A stretch of DNA of 64,000 bases. Source: Spirosoma endophyticum (lineage in GTDB: Bacteria; Bacteroidota; Bacteroidia; Cytophagales; Spirosomataceae). Positions 1 to 9,183 of this stretch are shown here, in pieces. A program made the position numbers and the translations under genes. The stretch is taken from assembly GCF_900112365.1 (NCBI RefSeq), contig NZ_FOLQ01000016.1:62001-126000 (forward strand). The letters run 5' to 3'. Position 1 is the stretch's first letter, and every line of letters begins with the position of its first letter. The notes under the pieces were generated by a model that searched no databases, was not told where the DNA came from, and saw nothing but the letters and a program-made list of their open reading frames with translations.

Positions 1-1143
1 AATAGCGGCAGAAGCGGTATTTATTTTATCATTCGTCAATCCCCAGAAACCATTCGGCGCACCAATCAGACCGGCGAGAATCGTATCCGAGAAGGCCGCA
101 TCGGCTTTGTTCAACGTAGCGTAACGCAGGCTATAAATAAAGCCGAGCCCTTCGCCCATAGCGTGCGCACGGGCTGCATCTGTGGTCCCCGTTTTCCATT
201 TGTCAAGATAGCCCAGAGCTGCACCGGAAATAGCCCGTTCCATGGCCAGGTGAATGAAAGCCGCCTGCGTTTTCAACGTAGCCATATCATTATTGACAAT
301 AGCTGCCCGTCCTTTTAGCAGAGCCGCATGGATTTTTGGGAAATCGGTCTTGTTGTATTCCCATAGGTAAGAACCAATAAAGCTTTCGCCCGATGACGTA
401 GCAGTTGCTTTGGCGCCATAGACCGGATTGGCGGTGAGAATCCCATAAATCTCATCCCAGTTTTGCTCAAGCTGCGTATACTTTTTGCCAGCAACCAGTG
501 TCGTATTGTCCAGTGCCAGGTTTTTGTCGCTTAGCAGAACATTGCCAATGTAATCGACCTGAAACGCGCCGATTAAGCCTTTTTGAATAATCTGAGCGTA
601 TTCAATTCCTTTTTCATCAACCAGATACGTTCCTAGCTTACCTGCTTTACCTTCCGAAGCGGTGGCTGATACCGATTTGCTGGCTGTGGCAATTGCCGGG
701 AAAGAAGCTTCAATAGTGGCCCGTTCTTTTTCGGCATCAGTTGCCGATAGAGACGAGGCCGTTACGTTCCGCAACTGCACCCCCGACGTGTTCAGCGAAG
801 CAAGTGTGCCGGAGAACGGGCTGCCTGTATTCGCAAACATATTTTTCAGGACAGTAGCGTCCAATGTAGCACCCGTACCAACAGCCGTGCCGTTGTATGT
901 ATTGATAGATCGGAAAATTAACAGCCGGTTGGCGCCATTCGTCAGGTCAACGGTTTTGGCACCTGCATCATCCACAAAAAAATTGGCATACGTAGTGGTA
1001 TCCGTCAGTTTTGTGTAGTCGACTGACTTACGAAGTTGCGGAGTAACGGTGGTTGGGTTTTCGTCGTTGTTGTTACAGGCTGATAGGCTGACAGCGAGTA
1101 GCGCAACGGGTACCAGTCGAGTAAATAGTGAAGAAGTAAACAT
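1..1143 (-). CDS. DUF4856 family lipoprotein (3' end cut by window edge)
   Basis: This 381-codon open frame starts at an ATG at 1143 and runs off the left edge, so the C-terminus is missing. The N-terminus is a lipoprotein signal: a hydrophobic core ending in LSAC at about residues 23-26, then an Asn/Asp-rich linker, so the protein is probably anchored in the envelope. The body matches the DUF4856 pattern known only from Bacteroidota: KGIEYAQIIQKGLIGAFQVD, a QNWDEIYGIL segment, KGRAAIV, and GLGFIYSLRY with NGFWGL near the end. From general knowledge, DUF4856 proteins resemble imelysin and often sit by iron-related outer-membrane genes, but none is visible here. The role is unknown; the family assignment is strong. 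Confidence 0.82.
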   Translation of the reverse strand, partial: MFTSSLFTRLVPVALLAVSLSACNNNDENPTTVTPQLRKSVDYTKLTDTTTYANFFVDDAGAKTVDLTNGANRLLIFRSINTYNGTAVGTGATLDATVLKNMFANTGSPFSGTLASLNTSGVQLRNVTASSLSATDAEKERATIEASFPAIATASKSVSATASEGKAGKLGTYLVDEKGIEYAQIIQKGLIGAFQVDYIGNVLLSDKNLALDNTTLVAGKKYTQLEQNWDEIYGILTANPVYGAKATATSSGESFIGSYLWEYNKTDFPKIHAALLKGRAAIVNNDMATLKTQAAFIHLAMERAISGAALGYLDKWKTGTTDAARAHAMGEGLGFIYSLRYATLNKADAAFSDTILAGLIGAPNGFWGLTNDKINTASAAI

Positions 1144-1561
1144 CTATGGGATTGGCTATATTATTTCCTGCAAATGTAAGCGGTATTTAGACTAATTATA
1201 AAATACTCTTTGCCTTTATTTTATTAATTTATTTATAAGCTGCTGTTCCTTAATTGGTTGAATCTGTTTGGCTTTTGCTGATAAGCGGTACTAAACTTCT
1301 TAAAAGATCGTTAACTTACTATTAAATGTAGGGATGATTGTTTGGCATAACCGTTAAAGTAGTTTATATTTGAGTACATCTACACGCTTCCTCACCATTG
1401 ATTTATTAACTAATCCGATACATTGGTCTGGTTCATTAAATTGGTGACTGTTCATTTAATTAACCTGTCCGCCCTACAATTTTTCTCGCCAGTTACACCG
1501 TAGCCAGTCGGTGATTTAATGCCTCGCTTTGTTCTTCATCCACCTGTAACGTTTCCTTGTC
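1144..1561. other. AT-rich intergenic region between divergent genes
   Basis: About 420 bases with no convincing open frame. It separates the leftward DUF4856 gene from the rightward receiver gene. The only recognisable signal is the promoter at 1341-1372, which leaves an untranslated leader of roughly 180 bases before the receiver start. I see no riboswitch or small-RNA fold that I can name in the leader. Confidence 0.6.
1341..1372 (+). promoter_or_regulatory. Bacteroidota-type promoter for the receiver gene
   Basis: TTTG at 1341-1344 and TATATTTG at 1365-1372 are separated by 20 bases. This fits the -33/-7 consensus (TTTG, about 20 bases, TAnnTTTG) of the Bacteroidota primary sigma factor. 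The expected start of transcription is near 1379. Confidence 0.6.
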
Positions 1562-1999
1562 ATGGCTTTTCACTCGCTTGCTGGCAGTAAGCTACCTACT
1601 ACGTCTACCGTCTGGGTAGTTGATGATGATGAAGATGATCGACTCTTCATTCGATCGGCTTTTGACGAAACGCAACAGCCCATTAATGTGCTGACACTTA
1701 ACGACGGTGATCAGCTATTGCCAACTCTGGCTGATTGTGACGAACTACCCCGGCTAATTTTGCTGGACATCAATATGGTACGGCAGAACGGCTTTGAAAC
1801 CCTCGCTCAACTACGTAGCACACCGACGTTTGCGCATCTGCCCGTTGTTATGCTGACAACCTCATCCGATAGTTCGGATTGCCGCCAGAGCCTGGCGCTA
1901 GGTGCTAATCAATGCCTGACCAAACCGTCCAACTACAGGCAACTGGTGACGCTGGTTAAGAAATTAAGTGAACAATGGGAGTTGGTTGAAGTTGCCTAG
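1562..1999 (+). CDS. Single-domain response regulator (CheY-like receiver)
   Basis: A 145-residue protein made only of a receiver domain. The acidic pocket is DDD at residues 21-23, the phospho-acceptor is Asp69 in LLDIN, the switch threonine lies at 99-100 in MLTTS, and the conserved Lys-Pro is at 121-122. There is no output domain, so it probably passes phosphate on or acts by protein contact. No histidine kinase is adjacent, so its partner is elsewhere. The start gives a 17-residue Ser/Thr-rich lead before the first strand. The acceptor motif continues as DINMVRQNGFE rather than the common DxxMPxxxG, as in other receivers of this phylum paired with hybrid or phytochrome kinases. Confidence 0.9.
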   Translation: MAFHSLAGSKLPTTSTVWVVDDDEDDRLFIRSAFDETQQPINVLTLNDGDQLLPTLADCDELPRLILLDINMVRQNGFETLAQLRSTPTFAHLPVVMLTTSSDSSDCRQSLALGANQCLTKPSNYRQLVTLVKKLSEQWELVEVA

Positions 2000-2099
2000 C
2001 GTTATCACTATATCGTTTATCTGAAGGCGTAGCTCGCCATTTCCTGCTTATTTTGCATCAAATCTGAACCATCTTCCCCCGGTATCAGATTGATGACGT

Positions 2100-3176
2100 A
2101 TGTTTTCATCACTACGTTTAGAATTGACTACCTCACCTCATGATGATCGCCCGGTCTTCGTGTCGGGTAATTTTTGTGACTGGCTACCCGATCTGGATTC
2201 ATTCCGGATGCAATCTGTCGGGCCGGGGGCGTATGTATATGAGTTTCCCAAAGACATTACGCTGCCTGAAACGCTGGAATATAAATACACAAGGGGTGGG
2301 TGGGATCAGGTCGAGCTGGATGCGTCGGGCGAGAGCATGGGGAATCGAACCGTATCGCATTCGGTGCATTCAAAACGGGACCATGTACCCCACTGGCGGT
2401 GGTATGGAATGCCCTTTAATCCATCGTATTTGCCCAAAATAGAACTATTGGGCGATGACTTCAAAGTACCCCGAGTTAACCAGACGCGCCGGGTTCATGT
2501 GCTGCTTCCGCACGACTATGCTACGTCGGGAAAACGGTATCCCGTTCTGTATTTACACGATGGGCAGAATCTGTTTGGGGGTGGCGTTGGCTACGGAAGC
2601 TGGGAGGTTGATCAGAAAATGGCCATATTGGCTTCCAGGCAGCATCATGAAGTCATCCTGGTGTCGATCGATCACACCAATGAGGAACGAATTCGGGAGT
2701 TTACACTCACTCGCACGCGTGCGGGTAATGGCCGGGGGCAGTATTATCTGGACTTTATCCACAAAACGCTGAAACCCCTGGTTGATAAACGCTTTAGAAC
2801 GTTGTCGGATGCGGCTCACACGGGTATTGGGGGAAGTTCGCTGGGTGGATTGATCAGCATTTACGCGGGCCTTCTGCATCCTGATGTGTTTGGTCGGTTG
2901 ATGATTTTCTCGCCGTCGCTCTGGATTTCACCTAATATTTACTTCGACGCCATTCGCTTTCAGGCACCGGTACCCATGAAAATTTATGCGTATGGGGGGG
3001 AGAAAGAGTCAAGTTATATGGTGCCTGGTATTCAACGTTTCAGGGATGCTCTGGCGCGTCAGCAGTACGGAGGTAATCCCATTGATGTTCACCTGTCTGT
3101 CGATCCAACCGGCCTGCATCAGGAAGCCCACTGGAGTCACGAATTTCCCACAGCGGTGGAGTGGTTATTTTATTAA
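2100..3176 (+). CDS. Esterase with N-terminal carbohydrate-binding-like domain
   Basis: A 358-residue alpha/beta hydrolase of the putative-esterase family (esterase D / antigen 85 fold). Residues 1 to about 85 look like a starch/glycogen-binding beta domain, with FVSGNFCDWLPD followed by YKYTRGGWDQVE. The hydrolase begins near residue 128. It shows the YLHDGQNLF oxyanion segment at 151-159, the nucleophile elbow GSSLG with Ser247, and a late His in LHQEAHWSHEF. No signal peptide is evident, so it is probably cytoplasmic. The leucyl aminopeptidase gene starts 7 bases after its stop, so the two are probably co-transcribed. The ester substrate cannot be told from sequence; homologues act on acyl-sugars, siderophores or S-formylglutathione. 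Confidence 0.85.
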   Translation: MFSSLRLELTTSPHDDRPVFVSGNFCDWLPDLDSFRMQSVGPGAYVYEFPKDITLPETLEYKYTRGGWDQVELDASGESMGNRTVSHSVHSKRDHVPHWRWYGMPFNPSYLPKIELLGDDFKVPRVNQTRRVHVLLPHDYATSGKRYPVLYLHDGQNLFGGGVGYGSWEVDQKMAILASRQHHEVILVSIDHTNEERIREFTLTRTRAGNGRGQYYLDFIHKTLKPLVDKRFRTLSDAAHTGIGGSSLGGLISIYAGLLHPDVFGRLMIFSPSLWISPNIYFDAIRFQAPVPMKIYAYGGEKESSYMVPGIQRFRDALARQQYGGNPIDVHLSVDPTGLHQEAHWSHEFPTAVEWLFY

Positions 3177-3183
3177 AAATCTC

Positions 3184-4659
3184 ATGAACATTACTCTGAA
3201 CACACAACCAGTCTCCGGCGGAGACTTGATTATACCGGTTGTACAAACCGATACGTTGGCCGATCAACTGAGCAGCCTCGCTCCGAAGCTGGGTCTAGCG
3301 GAATCGGTGTTACAGCGCGACTTCAAAGCCGATGCTAAAGAAACACTGGTTTTATATAGCCCGGAGGGGACAAAAACGTACTTGCTGGGTTTGGGTGCCG
3401 ATCCAAAAGAAATGGATTGGTTACGTACGTTCCGAAAGCTGTTTTTCGAACAGAAAAGTAAATTGCCCGAACAGCTTGGCATTGACTTGACGGCTGTCGA
3501 CGGCTCACTCATTGAAGCCGTTGTGCTGGGCGTTCGCGGGGGCGGGTACGACCTGAAACTTTACCAGACGGATAAACCCGATGGTCCGGTTTTCTTTTCT
3601 GAAACTGGCGCCTTGACGCTCTACGTAACGACTGAGCAAGAAGTAGTTGCACAGGAGGCACTGACGCGCGCCGAAGCTATTGCCCAAACACAACGGCAAA
3701 TGCTGGATTTGATGAATGCGCCCGCTAACTACAAAAATCCGGAAACCCTGGCCGAATGGGCCGCAGCCTCTGGCGAACAATACGAGTATGACGTTACGGT
3801 GCTCGATTATGCTGAACTGGAAAAACAAGGGCTGGGTGCACTGCTGAGTGTTAGTCAGGGGAGTGATGAACCACCTGTGCTGATCATTGCTGAGTATAAG
3901 CCCGAAGGCATTGATGATCTGATGACCGTTGGCCTGGTTGGTAAGGGTGTTACGTTCGATACGGGGGGTATTTCGATTAAAACATCGAACAATATGCACC
4001 TTATGAAAAGCGATATGGGTGGAGCTGCGGCTGTGCTTGGCACGCTGGAAGTGGCGGCAAAACTGCAACTGCCTATTCACCTGGTCGGAATTGTTCCGTC
4101 AACAGAAAACTCAATAGATGGCCGCTCGACAAAACCCGGTGATGTCATTACGTCCTACATTGGAAAGACCATCGAAATCATCGATACCGATGCCGAAGGG
4201 CGGGTTATTCTGGCTGATGGATTAGGCTACATGGTTCGTAATTTTCAGCCCGACGTATTGATTGACCTGGCTACGTTAACAGGGAGTGTAATTGCGACGT
4301 TAGGTTACCACGCAGCGGGTATGTTCACGCAGAACGATACGTTAGCCGAGGACCTTACCAAAGCCGCCAACCAAACCGGGGAACAACTCTGGCGACTTCC
4401 GCTGTGGGATGATTACCGTGAAGACATCAAATCGGACGTAGCGGACGTGAAAAATTTTAGTGGAAAACCGATAGCGGGGGCCATCAGTGCGGCTAAGTTC
4501 TTGGAAGTATTTACGGAGAAACATCCGGCCTGGGCGCACCTGGATATTGCCGGAATGGCCTTTGCTGACACTGAATTTGGGTCGCAAAAAAACGCAACAG
4601 GATTTGGCATTCGGTTGTTAATAGCGTATTTACGTGCGTTAATCGCCAACAACCGATAA
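3184..4659 (+). CDS. pepA: Leucyl aminopeptidase, peptidase family M17
   Basis: A cytosolic aminopeptidase that removes N-terminal residues from peptides. The ATG at 3184 gives 491 residues, close to the usual 480-500; an in-frame upstream extension would overlap the esterase and is not supported. The N-terminal macro-like domain spans about 1-165. The C-terminal M17 catalytic domain holds the two-metal site: Lys254 and Asp259 in VGKGVTFDTGG, Asp277 in MKSDMGG, and Asp336 and Glu338 in DTDAEGR, with Arg340 as the bicarbonate-binding residue and Lys266 as the second conserved lysine. The family consensus is NTDAEGR; here the first residue is Asp. It follows the esterase by 7 bases and is probably in the same operon. 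Confidence 0.93.
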   Translation: MNITLNTQPVSGGDLIIPVVQTDTLADQLSSLAPKLGLAESVLQRDFKADAKETLVLYSPEGTKTYLLGLGADPKEMDWLRTFRKLFFEQKSKLPEQLGIDLTAVDGSLIEAVVLGVRGGGYDLKLYQTDKPDGPVFFSETGALTLYVTTEQEVVAQEALTRAEAIAQTQRQMLDLMNAPANYKNPETLAEWAAASGEQYEYDVTVLDYAELEKQGLGALLSVSQGSDEPPVLIIAEYKPEGIDDLMTVGLVGKGVTFDTGGISIKTSNNMHLMKSDMGGAAAVLGTLEVAAKLQLPIHLVGIVPSTENSIDGRSTKPGDVITSYIGKTIEIIDTDAEGRVILADGLGYMVRNFQPDVLIDLATLTGSVIATLGYHAAGMFTQNDTLAEDLTKAANQTGEQLWRLPLWDDYREDIKSDVADVKNFSGKPIAGAISAAKFLEVFTEKHPAWAHLDIAGMAFADTEFGSQKNATGFGIRLLIAYLRALIANNR

Positions 4660-4797
4660 GGAAAACTCGCCTTTTGATCTTTTGGCCTTATCTTTTTGGG
4701 AGAAATATAAATAGGTATGCAGTTTCTGATTTACGACGGTCCATCGATACATTGATACGCCGTGAACCAGAGACTGTAACCCAAAACCACCCTTCCT

Positions 4798-6009
4798 ATG
4801 AGTCAATTATCTTTTTTGTGCATTGCTACCTTTTTCAAAGGGCATGATTTCATGCGCGCCTGTAAAGAGTTGGGCAATACCGTTTATCTGATGACCGACC
4901 AGAAACTGGCTAATGAAGCCTGGCCCAGGGAAGCCATCGATGAAATGTTCTTTCTGCCATCGCCGAGCAATTCAGCGATCGATTTGGATCAAATGATAGT
5001 GGGCCTGGCTCACGCGATGCGTTCCCGAAAAATTGACCGGGTGGTTGCTTTAGATGACTTCGACGTGGAGAAAGGGGCGCTCATTCGGGAAACGTTTCGT
5101 ATTGACGGAATGGGCCAGACGACCTCCCGGTATTTCCGTGATAAGCTGGCCATGCGCATGCGTGCCGCTGCGGCCGGTATTCGGGTCCCGGCTTTTAGTC
5201 CGGTTTTCAATGACGAAGCGGTTACGGCTTTTCTGCAAGTGACCGAAGCGCCCTGGTTGATCAAACCCCGTTCAGAAGCCTCGGCAACGGGCATTCGAAA
5301 AGTGCATTCCCTGGAAGAAGCCTGGTCGGCCATTCATTTGTTGGGCGACAATCGGCATAATTACCTCATCGAAACGTTTCAGCCTGGAAAAGTCTATCAC
5401 GTTGATGCGCTGTCGGTTGATGGTAAAGCTGTTTTTACGCGGGTTAGCCAATACCTGGCGACGCCTATGGAAGTAGCCCATGGGGGAGGAGTATTTCGCA
5501 CGGGTACGTTGCCACTCGATACGCCCGAAACCGATGCGCTGCATCAGATTAACGATCAGGTTTTAGAAGCTTTCGGCATGCGCTACAGTGCCTCGCATTC
5601 CGAGTACATCCGGGGTGATCACGACGGCGAACTGTATTTTCTGGAAACTGCTTCCCGTGTGGGCGGAGCGCACATTGCCGAGATGGTTGAGGCCGCGTCG
5701 GGGGTGAGTCTCTGGAAGGAGTGGGCCAAGCTCGAAATTGCCGTTGCGCGTAAAGAACACTACGTGCCACCCGTTGACAACAGAGGACACGCTGGGCTGA
5801 TTGTGTCGCTGGCGCGTCAGCAATGGCCTGATCTATCTGTATTTACTGATTCTGAAATTTACTGGCGCATCAACCGCGAGTACCACGTTGGGCTGATTGT
5901 TCGGGCTGAAGATCGCACCCGCATTCTGGATCTGCTGGACGATTACATGCACCGGATTTACCAGGAGTTTCATGCATCGGCACCACTGCCCGAAAAGCCA
6001 ACGAATTAA
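4798..6009 (+). CDS. ATP-grasp domain protein of unknown substrate
   Basis: A 403-residue ATP-grasp enzyme. Residues 1 to about 110 form a Rossmann-like pre-ATP-grasp domain (LSFLCIATFFKGHDF). The ATP-grasp fold follows, with WLIKPRSEASATGIRKV as the nucleotide-binding lysine and loop, and FLETASRVGGAHI as the late metal-binding Glu segment. The family joins a carboxylate to an amine or thiol through an acyl phosphate. The closest general resemblance is to carbamoyl-phosphate-synthase-like and amino-acid-ligase proteins. It stands alone, about 140 bases after pepA, so context does not identify the substrates. No signal peptide is seen. The enzyme class is clear, the reaction is not. Confidence 0.85.
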   Translation: MSQLSFLCIATFFKGHDFMRACKELGNTVYLMTDQKLANEAWPREAIDEMFFLPSPSNSAIDLDQMIVGLAHAMRSRKIDRVVALDDFDVEKGALIRETFRIDGMGQTTSRYFRDKLAMRMRAAAAGIRVPAFSPVFNDEAVTAFLQVTEAPWLIKPRSEASATGIRKVHSLEEAWSAIHLLGDNRHNYLIETFQPGKVYHVDALSVDGKAVFTRVSQYLATPMEVAHGGGVFRTGTLPLDTPETDALHQINDQVLEAFGMRYSASHSEYIRGDHDGELYFLETASRVGGAHIAEMVEAASGVSLWKEWAKLEIAVARKEHYVPPVDNRGHAGLIVSLARQQWPDLSVFTDSEIYWRINREYHVGLIVRAEDRTRILDLLDDYMHRIYQEFHASAPLPEKPTN

Positions 6010-6012
6010 CTA

Positions 6013-6053
6013 TATCCACGGGCTGAAGCCGAACACGGCCCGGCCCGTGGATA
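6013..6053. terminator. Hairpin between convergent genes
   Basis: An 11-base stem, TATCCACGGGC (6013-6023) with GCCCGTGGATA (6043-6053), and a 19-base loop. It lies between the stop of the ATP-grasp gene and the leftward small secreted protein. There is no clear U-tract on either strand, so termination is inferred from position only. Confidence 0.4.
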
Positions 6054-6058
6054 CGTAA

Positions 6059-6343
6059 TTACAAACTATCCTTTTTTGTCTTACCAATCGGCACCGACAC
6101 GCCAAAGGCTCTTGGATCGGTGGGTGGTTGGGTTTTGCGCTTTTTGTTGTCGTTACGTGGCGGAACAGGTGTAACAGGCATTTGTGCCGTCATGCCTGGA
6201 CCCGAAGTAGGTGAATCAACGCCTGGAATCGCCACCTGCTTTTGAACAGGTGCCTCGGTGGTTTTTGACGAATCGCTTTGAGCGAAACAAATAGAGCCGG
6301 ATAAGCTCATGGCGAGTAAAAACAGGGCCTGGCGCATATGCAA
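6059..6343 (-). CDS. Small secreted Pro-rich protein, unknown function
   Basis: A 94-residue protein with a signal peptide (MRQALFLLAMSLSGSICFAQS, cut after Ala-Gln or similar). The remainder is short, polar and rich in Pro, Lys, Thr and Ser with no predicted fold, so it is probably exported and disordered. An alternative start is the Met at 6337, two codons in, which gives a cleaner signal peptide. It lies downstream of and on the same strand as the GH9 gene, 92 bases apart, so it could be on the same transcript. I recognise no family. The clear secretion signal argues that it is a real gene. Confidence 0.6.
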   Translation of the reverse strand: MHMRQALFLLAMSLSGSICFAQSDSSKTTEAPVQKQVAIPGVDSPTSGPGMTAQMPVTPVPPRNDNKKRKTQPPTDPRAFGVSVPIGKTKKDSL

Positions 6344-6435
6344 AGATCGTTCGTTGAGTAAGCAAACGCCAGTTAAATTACGGGTCGTCTACATCTCTAT
6401 CAACCTGCTTTCGGGCGTAAGGTTTCAAGTTAATT

Positions 6436-9018
6436 TCACAGCTCGTCAACGCACACCAGTCGATAGGATTTTTGCTGTAATTCGATCAGTAACTCATCCA
6501 GGTGATCGTAGAGTTTATCGGTCCGGTTGGGGGCCGTGCCAATGTGCATCAGCAAGATAAATCCGTTTAATCCAGCCGGCTTTTGCTGTTCATACGTCCG
6601 GATGGATTTCAGAATAGTTGCACTGCTGCGATAGTTCCCGTCCTGGGGTGTTGTGTAATCAGCATGGCTCAACGTACCGGGTGTGTAGTTGATGAGTTGA
6701 ACTCCTTCGGCTTTTGTCCAGGCTGCAATGCTGTCATTATACCATTCGTAGGGGGGCAGAAATAGTTTTGCATCGCTACGTTGCCGACCAACACGGGAAA
6801 GTGCTACGTAGTTCGCGGTCAAATCGGCCGTAAACTGTTCGTGGCTGACGAGCAGGCTATCACGTTTCGTCCAATCGCAGTACAACAAATGCTGGTCGGA
6901 GTGGGGGCCGATGTAATGTCCCTCCCGAACTAATTGACGGATAATTGGGGCAAAGGCCGGGTTTCGCAGAAAACGACCGGTCAGAAAAAACGAAGCCCGG
7001 ACATTATACTTCCGCAACGTTCGGGCAATAGTTGGGCCACCATCGGCAAACTCGTCGCCCGTGAAAACCAGGGCAAATCGTCGAGCCGTCGTGTCGCCCC
7101 GAATTTTAGCGCCTTTGACGTATGATGATTTTGGGTCAGTAGCTTTCGACGAAGTCAATTTCTTGACGGGGCGATTGATCTTTTTGGGCAATGAAACGCT
7201 ACGTGTGGGCGACAGGCGCTCCGCCTGTTTAGCCGCCAGCAGATAAACGAGCGATGCTGTGCCGTCCATTGTTGGTTCGTTGGTACTGTAGTCACCGTAA
7301 TCGTCGTGATAAACCGCTACGTTGCTTTGAAAGGCCGCATATTCGTCGGGTTCGTGGAGTGTAATGCCAATCAGTTTGCTGTAGATGCTACCGCGTACGG
7401 GTCCGTCAACCAGGCCGCCGTCGATGGGGTAATTTTTCAGGTGCGTGAACGCCGAATGCGGATCAGAGGGCGTATCTTCCTGGGCAGGCAGACCATATAC
7501 GAAACTCGTTCCCCAGGGGTTACAACCGAACAGCCAGTCGAAATTGGCCTGTTCAAGAGCCGCGTACTGATTGTCGTTGGTGAGCTGCCGGTACCAGAAA
7601 CACTGCGTCGCAAAGGACGTAGTGAGGTTGTTGCTACACCAGATGAACGGGACGCCCCGGTAAAACGCATTCTGTCGTGCCCGTTGCCAAATGGTCTCAA
7701 TCCCTGACTTGTAGAAATCAGTAACGGTTTTTCGATTAGCGCCGGTTAGCTTTTTCGCTAGTTCAGCGTGGCCGATATTGACGAACGGATACCACTGATA
7801 ATGCCGCGCCGTATCGTTCAGCATCCAGGGCGTTACGGGCTCTTTTCGGGCAAAATCCAGCGCGGTTTTCTGCTGGGTTAGCGCCTGTTTTCCCGTTGTG
7901 CCTGCTACGTTAAGTTGCTCGACAGTGGCCAGTTCCATGTCGTCGATGTAGTTGTCTTCTTCGTAGAAATATGGTGCCCGGCCCGGCGCTGTCTGACAAT
8001 TGCCGGGTTTCTGCAACCCGAGCTTATATGCCGACTGCGCCCGTTTCCGGAGTCGCGCTACGTAGCTTTGGTCAACATAGTCAGGCTGACGAGTGCGCAA
8101 TAGCTGATAGCCAAGTGCCAAAGCACTACTCACTTTGCCCGCCGTAGAGGCTACCCCCGTTGCTCTATTTTTGTATTTGAACATGCCCTGCGGCTGACCC
8201 GTAGCGAAATAAACCGGCCGCTCATACCCCTTGCCATATAGGCTGTCCAGTTTGGGAATGCGCATGGCTGAATGATCGCGGTCGTCGCCGAGCTGATTGA
8301 ATAGCCAGTCATCGGTGGGATGCATTTTCAATAACCAATCGAGTCCCCAGCGAGCTTCGTCGAGCACATCGGGTTGCCCGTTTTTCCCTTCCAGACCATT
8401 GGTTTGATACGTATCGCCGAAGGCACTGGGGAAATCACGTAGCGCAGCCAGCAGGTGGTAGGTAGCATTGGCTGAGGTGGTTACGTACTGCAAATAATCG
8501 GATGCATCGTGCCAGCCGCCCACTACGTCGATGTGCGTACTGTCGGGCATGGGGCCGTACAGTGAGTAACCGTCGTGCGTGTGGCAGGAATCGTTCAGAA
8601 ACGGATTGAATCCGCTACGTTGCTGGCGCATATAACGCAGACAAAAATCAGCCGCGCCTTTGTAAACATCCTCGTCAATCCGGAAGCCAGGCGACCGGGT
8701 GCCGTCGCTGGTGCGAAGGTAATAACGGCCCGGTTTTTGAATTGCCGAGAAGTCAAGCCGGTACGTTTGCCGAAATGGGCCGTATTCGCCAAACGCTTGT
8801 CCAACTGGTAGCTGCTTAACGTCCTGATTCGTCTGCTCATCAATAAGCTGAAAACTAGTCACCGTTTGCGCCGTCAGACTTCCCCACACCGCTATCTTGG
8901 GACTATTCGGCCGATAGCCCAGTAGATTAATTCGAATAACGGCCGACGGCTCGTCATGAATCGTAAGCGCCAGTGAGCTGATTAGTAAAGCTATGATTAA
9001 CAGCGAGCGAACAAGCAT
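6436..9018 (-). CDS. Glycoside hydrolase family 9 fused to polysaccharide deacetylase
   Basis: A secreted 860-residue two-enzyme protein. I chose the ATG at 9018 because it starts a normal signal peptide (MLVRSLLIIALLISSLALT); an ATG at 9084 would add 22 residues. An N-terminal Ig-like domain (RINLLGYRPNSPK) covers about 25-115. The GH9 domain follows to about 600, with GGWHDASDY carrying the two catalytic-base Asp residues near 171 and 174, the His loop DPHSAFTHL, and the acid Glu in YSTNEPTMDG. After a Lys/Ser-rich linker, the last 230 residues form a NodB-like (CE4) domain. Its first motif is TGDEF in place of TFDDG, so one metal Asp is replaced by Glu, while the HSDQH metal pair is intact. 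GH9 enzymes cut beta-1,4-glucans; the deacetylase part may act on chitin- or xylan-type acetyl groups. Confidence 0.88.
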   Translation of the reverse strand: MLVRSLLIIALLISSLALTIHDEPSAVIRINLLGYRPNSPKIAVWGSLTAQTVTSFQLIDEQTNQDVKQLPVGQAFGEYGPFRQTYRLDFSAIQKPGRYYLRTSDGTRSPGFRIDEDVYKGAADFCLRYMRQQRSGFNPFLNDSCHTHDGYSLYGPMPDSTHIDVVGGWHDASDYLQYVTTSANATYHLLAALRDFPSAFGDTYQTNGLEGKNGQPDVLDEARWGLDWLLKMHPTDDWLFNQLGDDRDHSAMRIPKLDSLYGKGYERPVYFATGQPQGMFKYKNRATGVASTAGKVSSALALGYQLLRTRQPDYVDQSYVARLRKRAQSAYKLGLQKPGNCQTAPGRAPYFYEEDNYIDDMELATVEQLNVAGTTGKQALTQQKTALDFARKEPVTPWMLNDTARHYQWYPFVNIGHAELAKKLTGANRKTVTDFYKSGIETIWQRARQNAFYRGVPFIWCSNNLTTSFATQCFWYRQLTNDNQYAALEQANFDWLFGCNPWGTSFVYGLPAQEDTPSDPHSAFTHLKNYPIDGGLVDGPVRGSIYSKLIGITLHEPDEYAAFQSNVAVYHDDYGDYSTNEPTMDGTASLVYLLAAKQAERLSPTRSVSLPKKINRPVKKLTSSKATDPKSSYVKGAKIRGDTTARRFALVFTGDEFADGGPTIARTLRKYNVRASFFLTGRFLRNPAFAPIIRQLVREGHYIGPHSDQHLLYCDWTKRDSLLVSHEQFTADLTANYVALSRVGRQRSDAKLFLPPYEWYNDSIAAWTKAEGVQLINYTPGTLSHADYTTPQDGNYRSSATILKSIRTYEQQKPAGLNGFILLMHIGTAPNRTDKLYDHLDELLIELQQKSYRLVCVDEL

Positions 9019-9183
9019 GACTTTAGGAGCCAGATGTAAAAAAGGAAATCTTAGTTGCAGCGTCATTGGTAAAAATGACGCCATAAAATAGGTACGAATT
9101 ATAAAATCAATACGTCGGAAATTGCATAAATGAAAATACTATACCTGGTGTAAAATGTACTCTTACTGCCAACATTCTTTCCC

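Noticed and set aside
662-1018. 118-codon plus-strand frame opposite the DUF4856 gene
   Set aside because: The minus strand encodes conserved family motifs and a lipoprotein signal across the same bases.
3505-4080. 191-codon minus-strand frame inside the leucyl aminopeptidase gene
   Set aside because: The plus strand carries catalytic M17 motifs across this stretch; the antisense product has no recognisable features.
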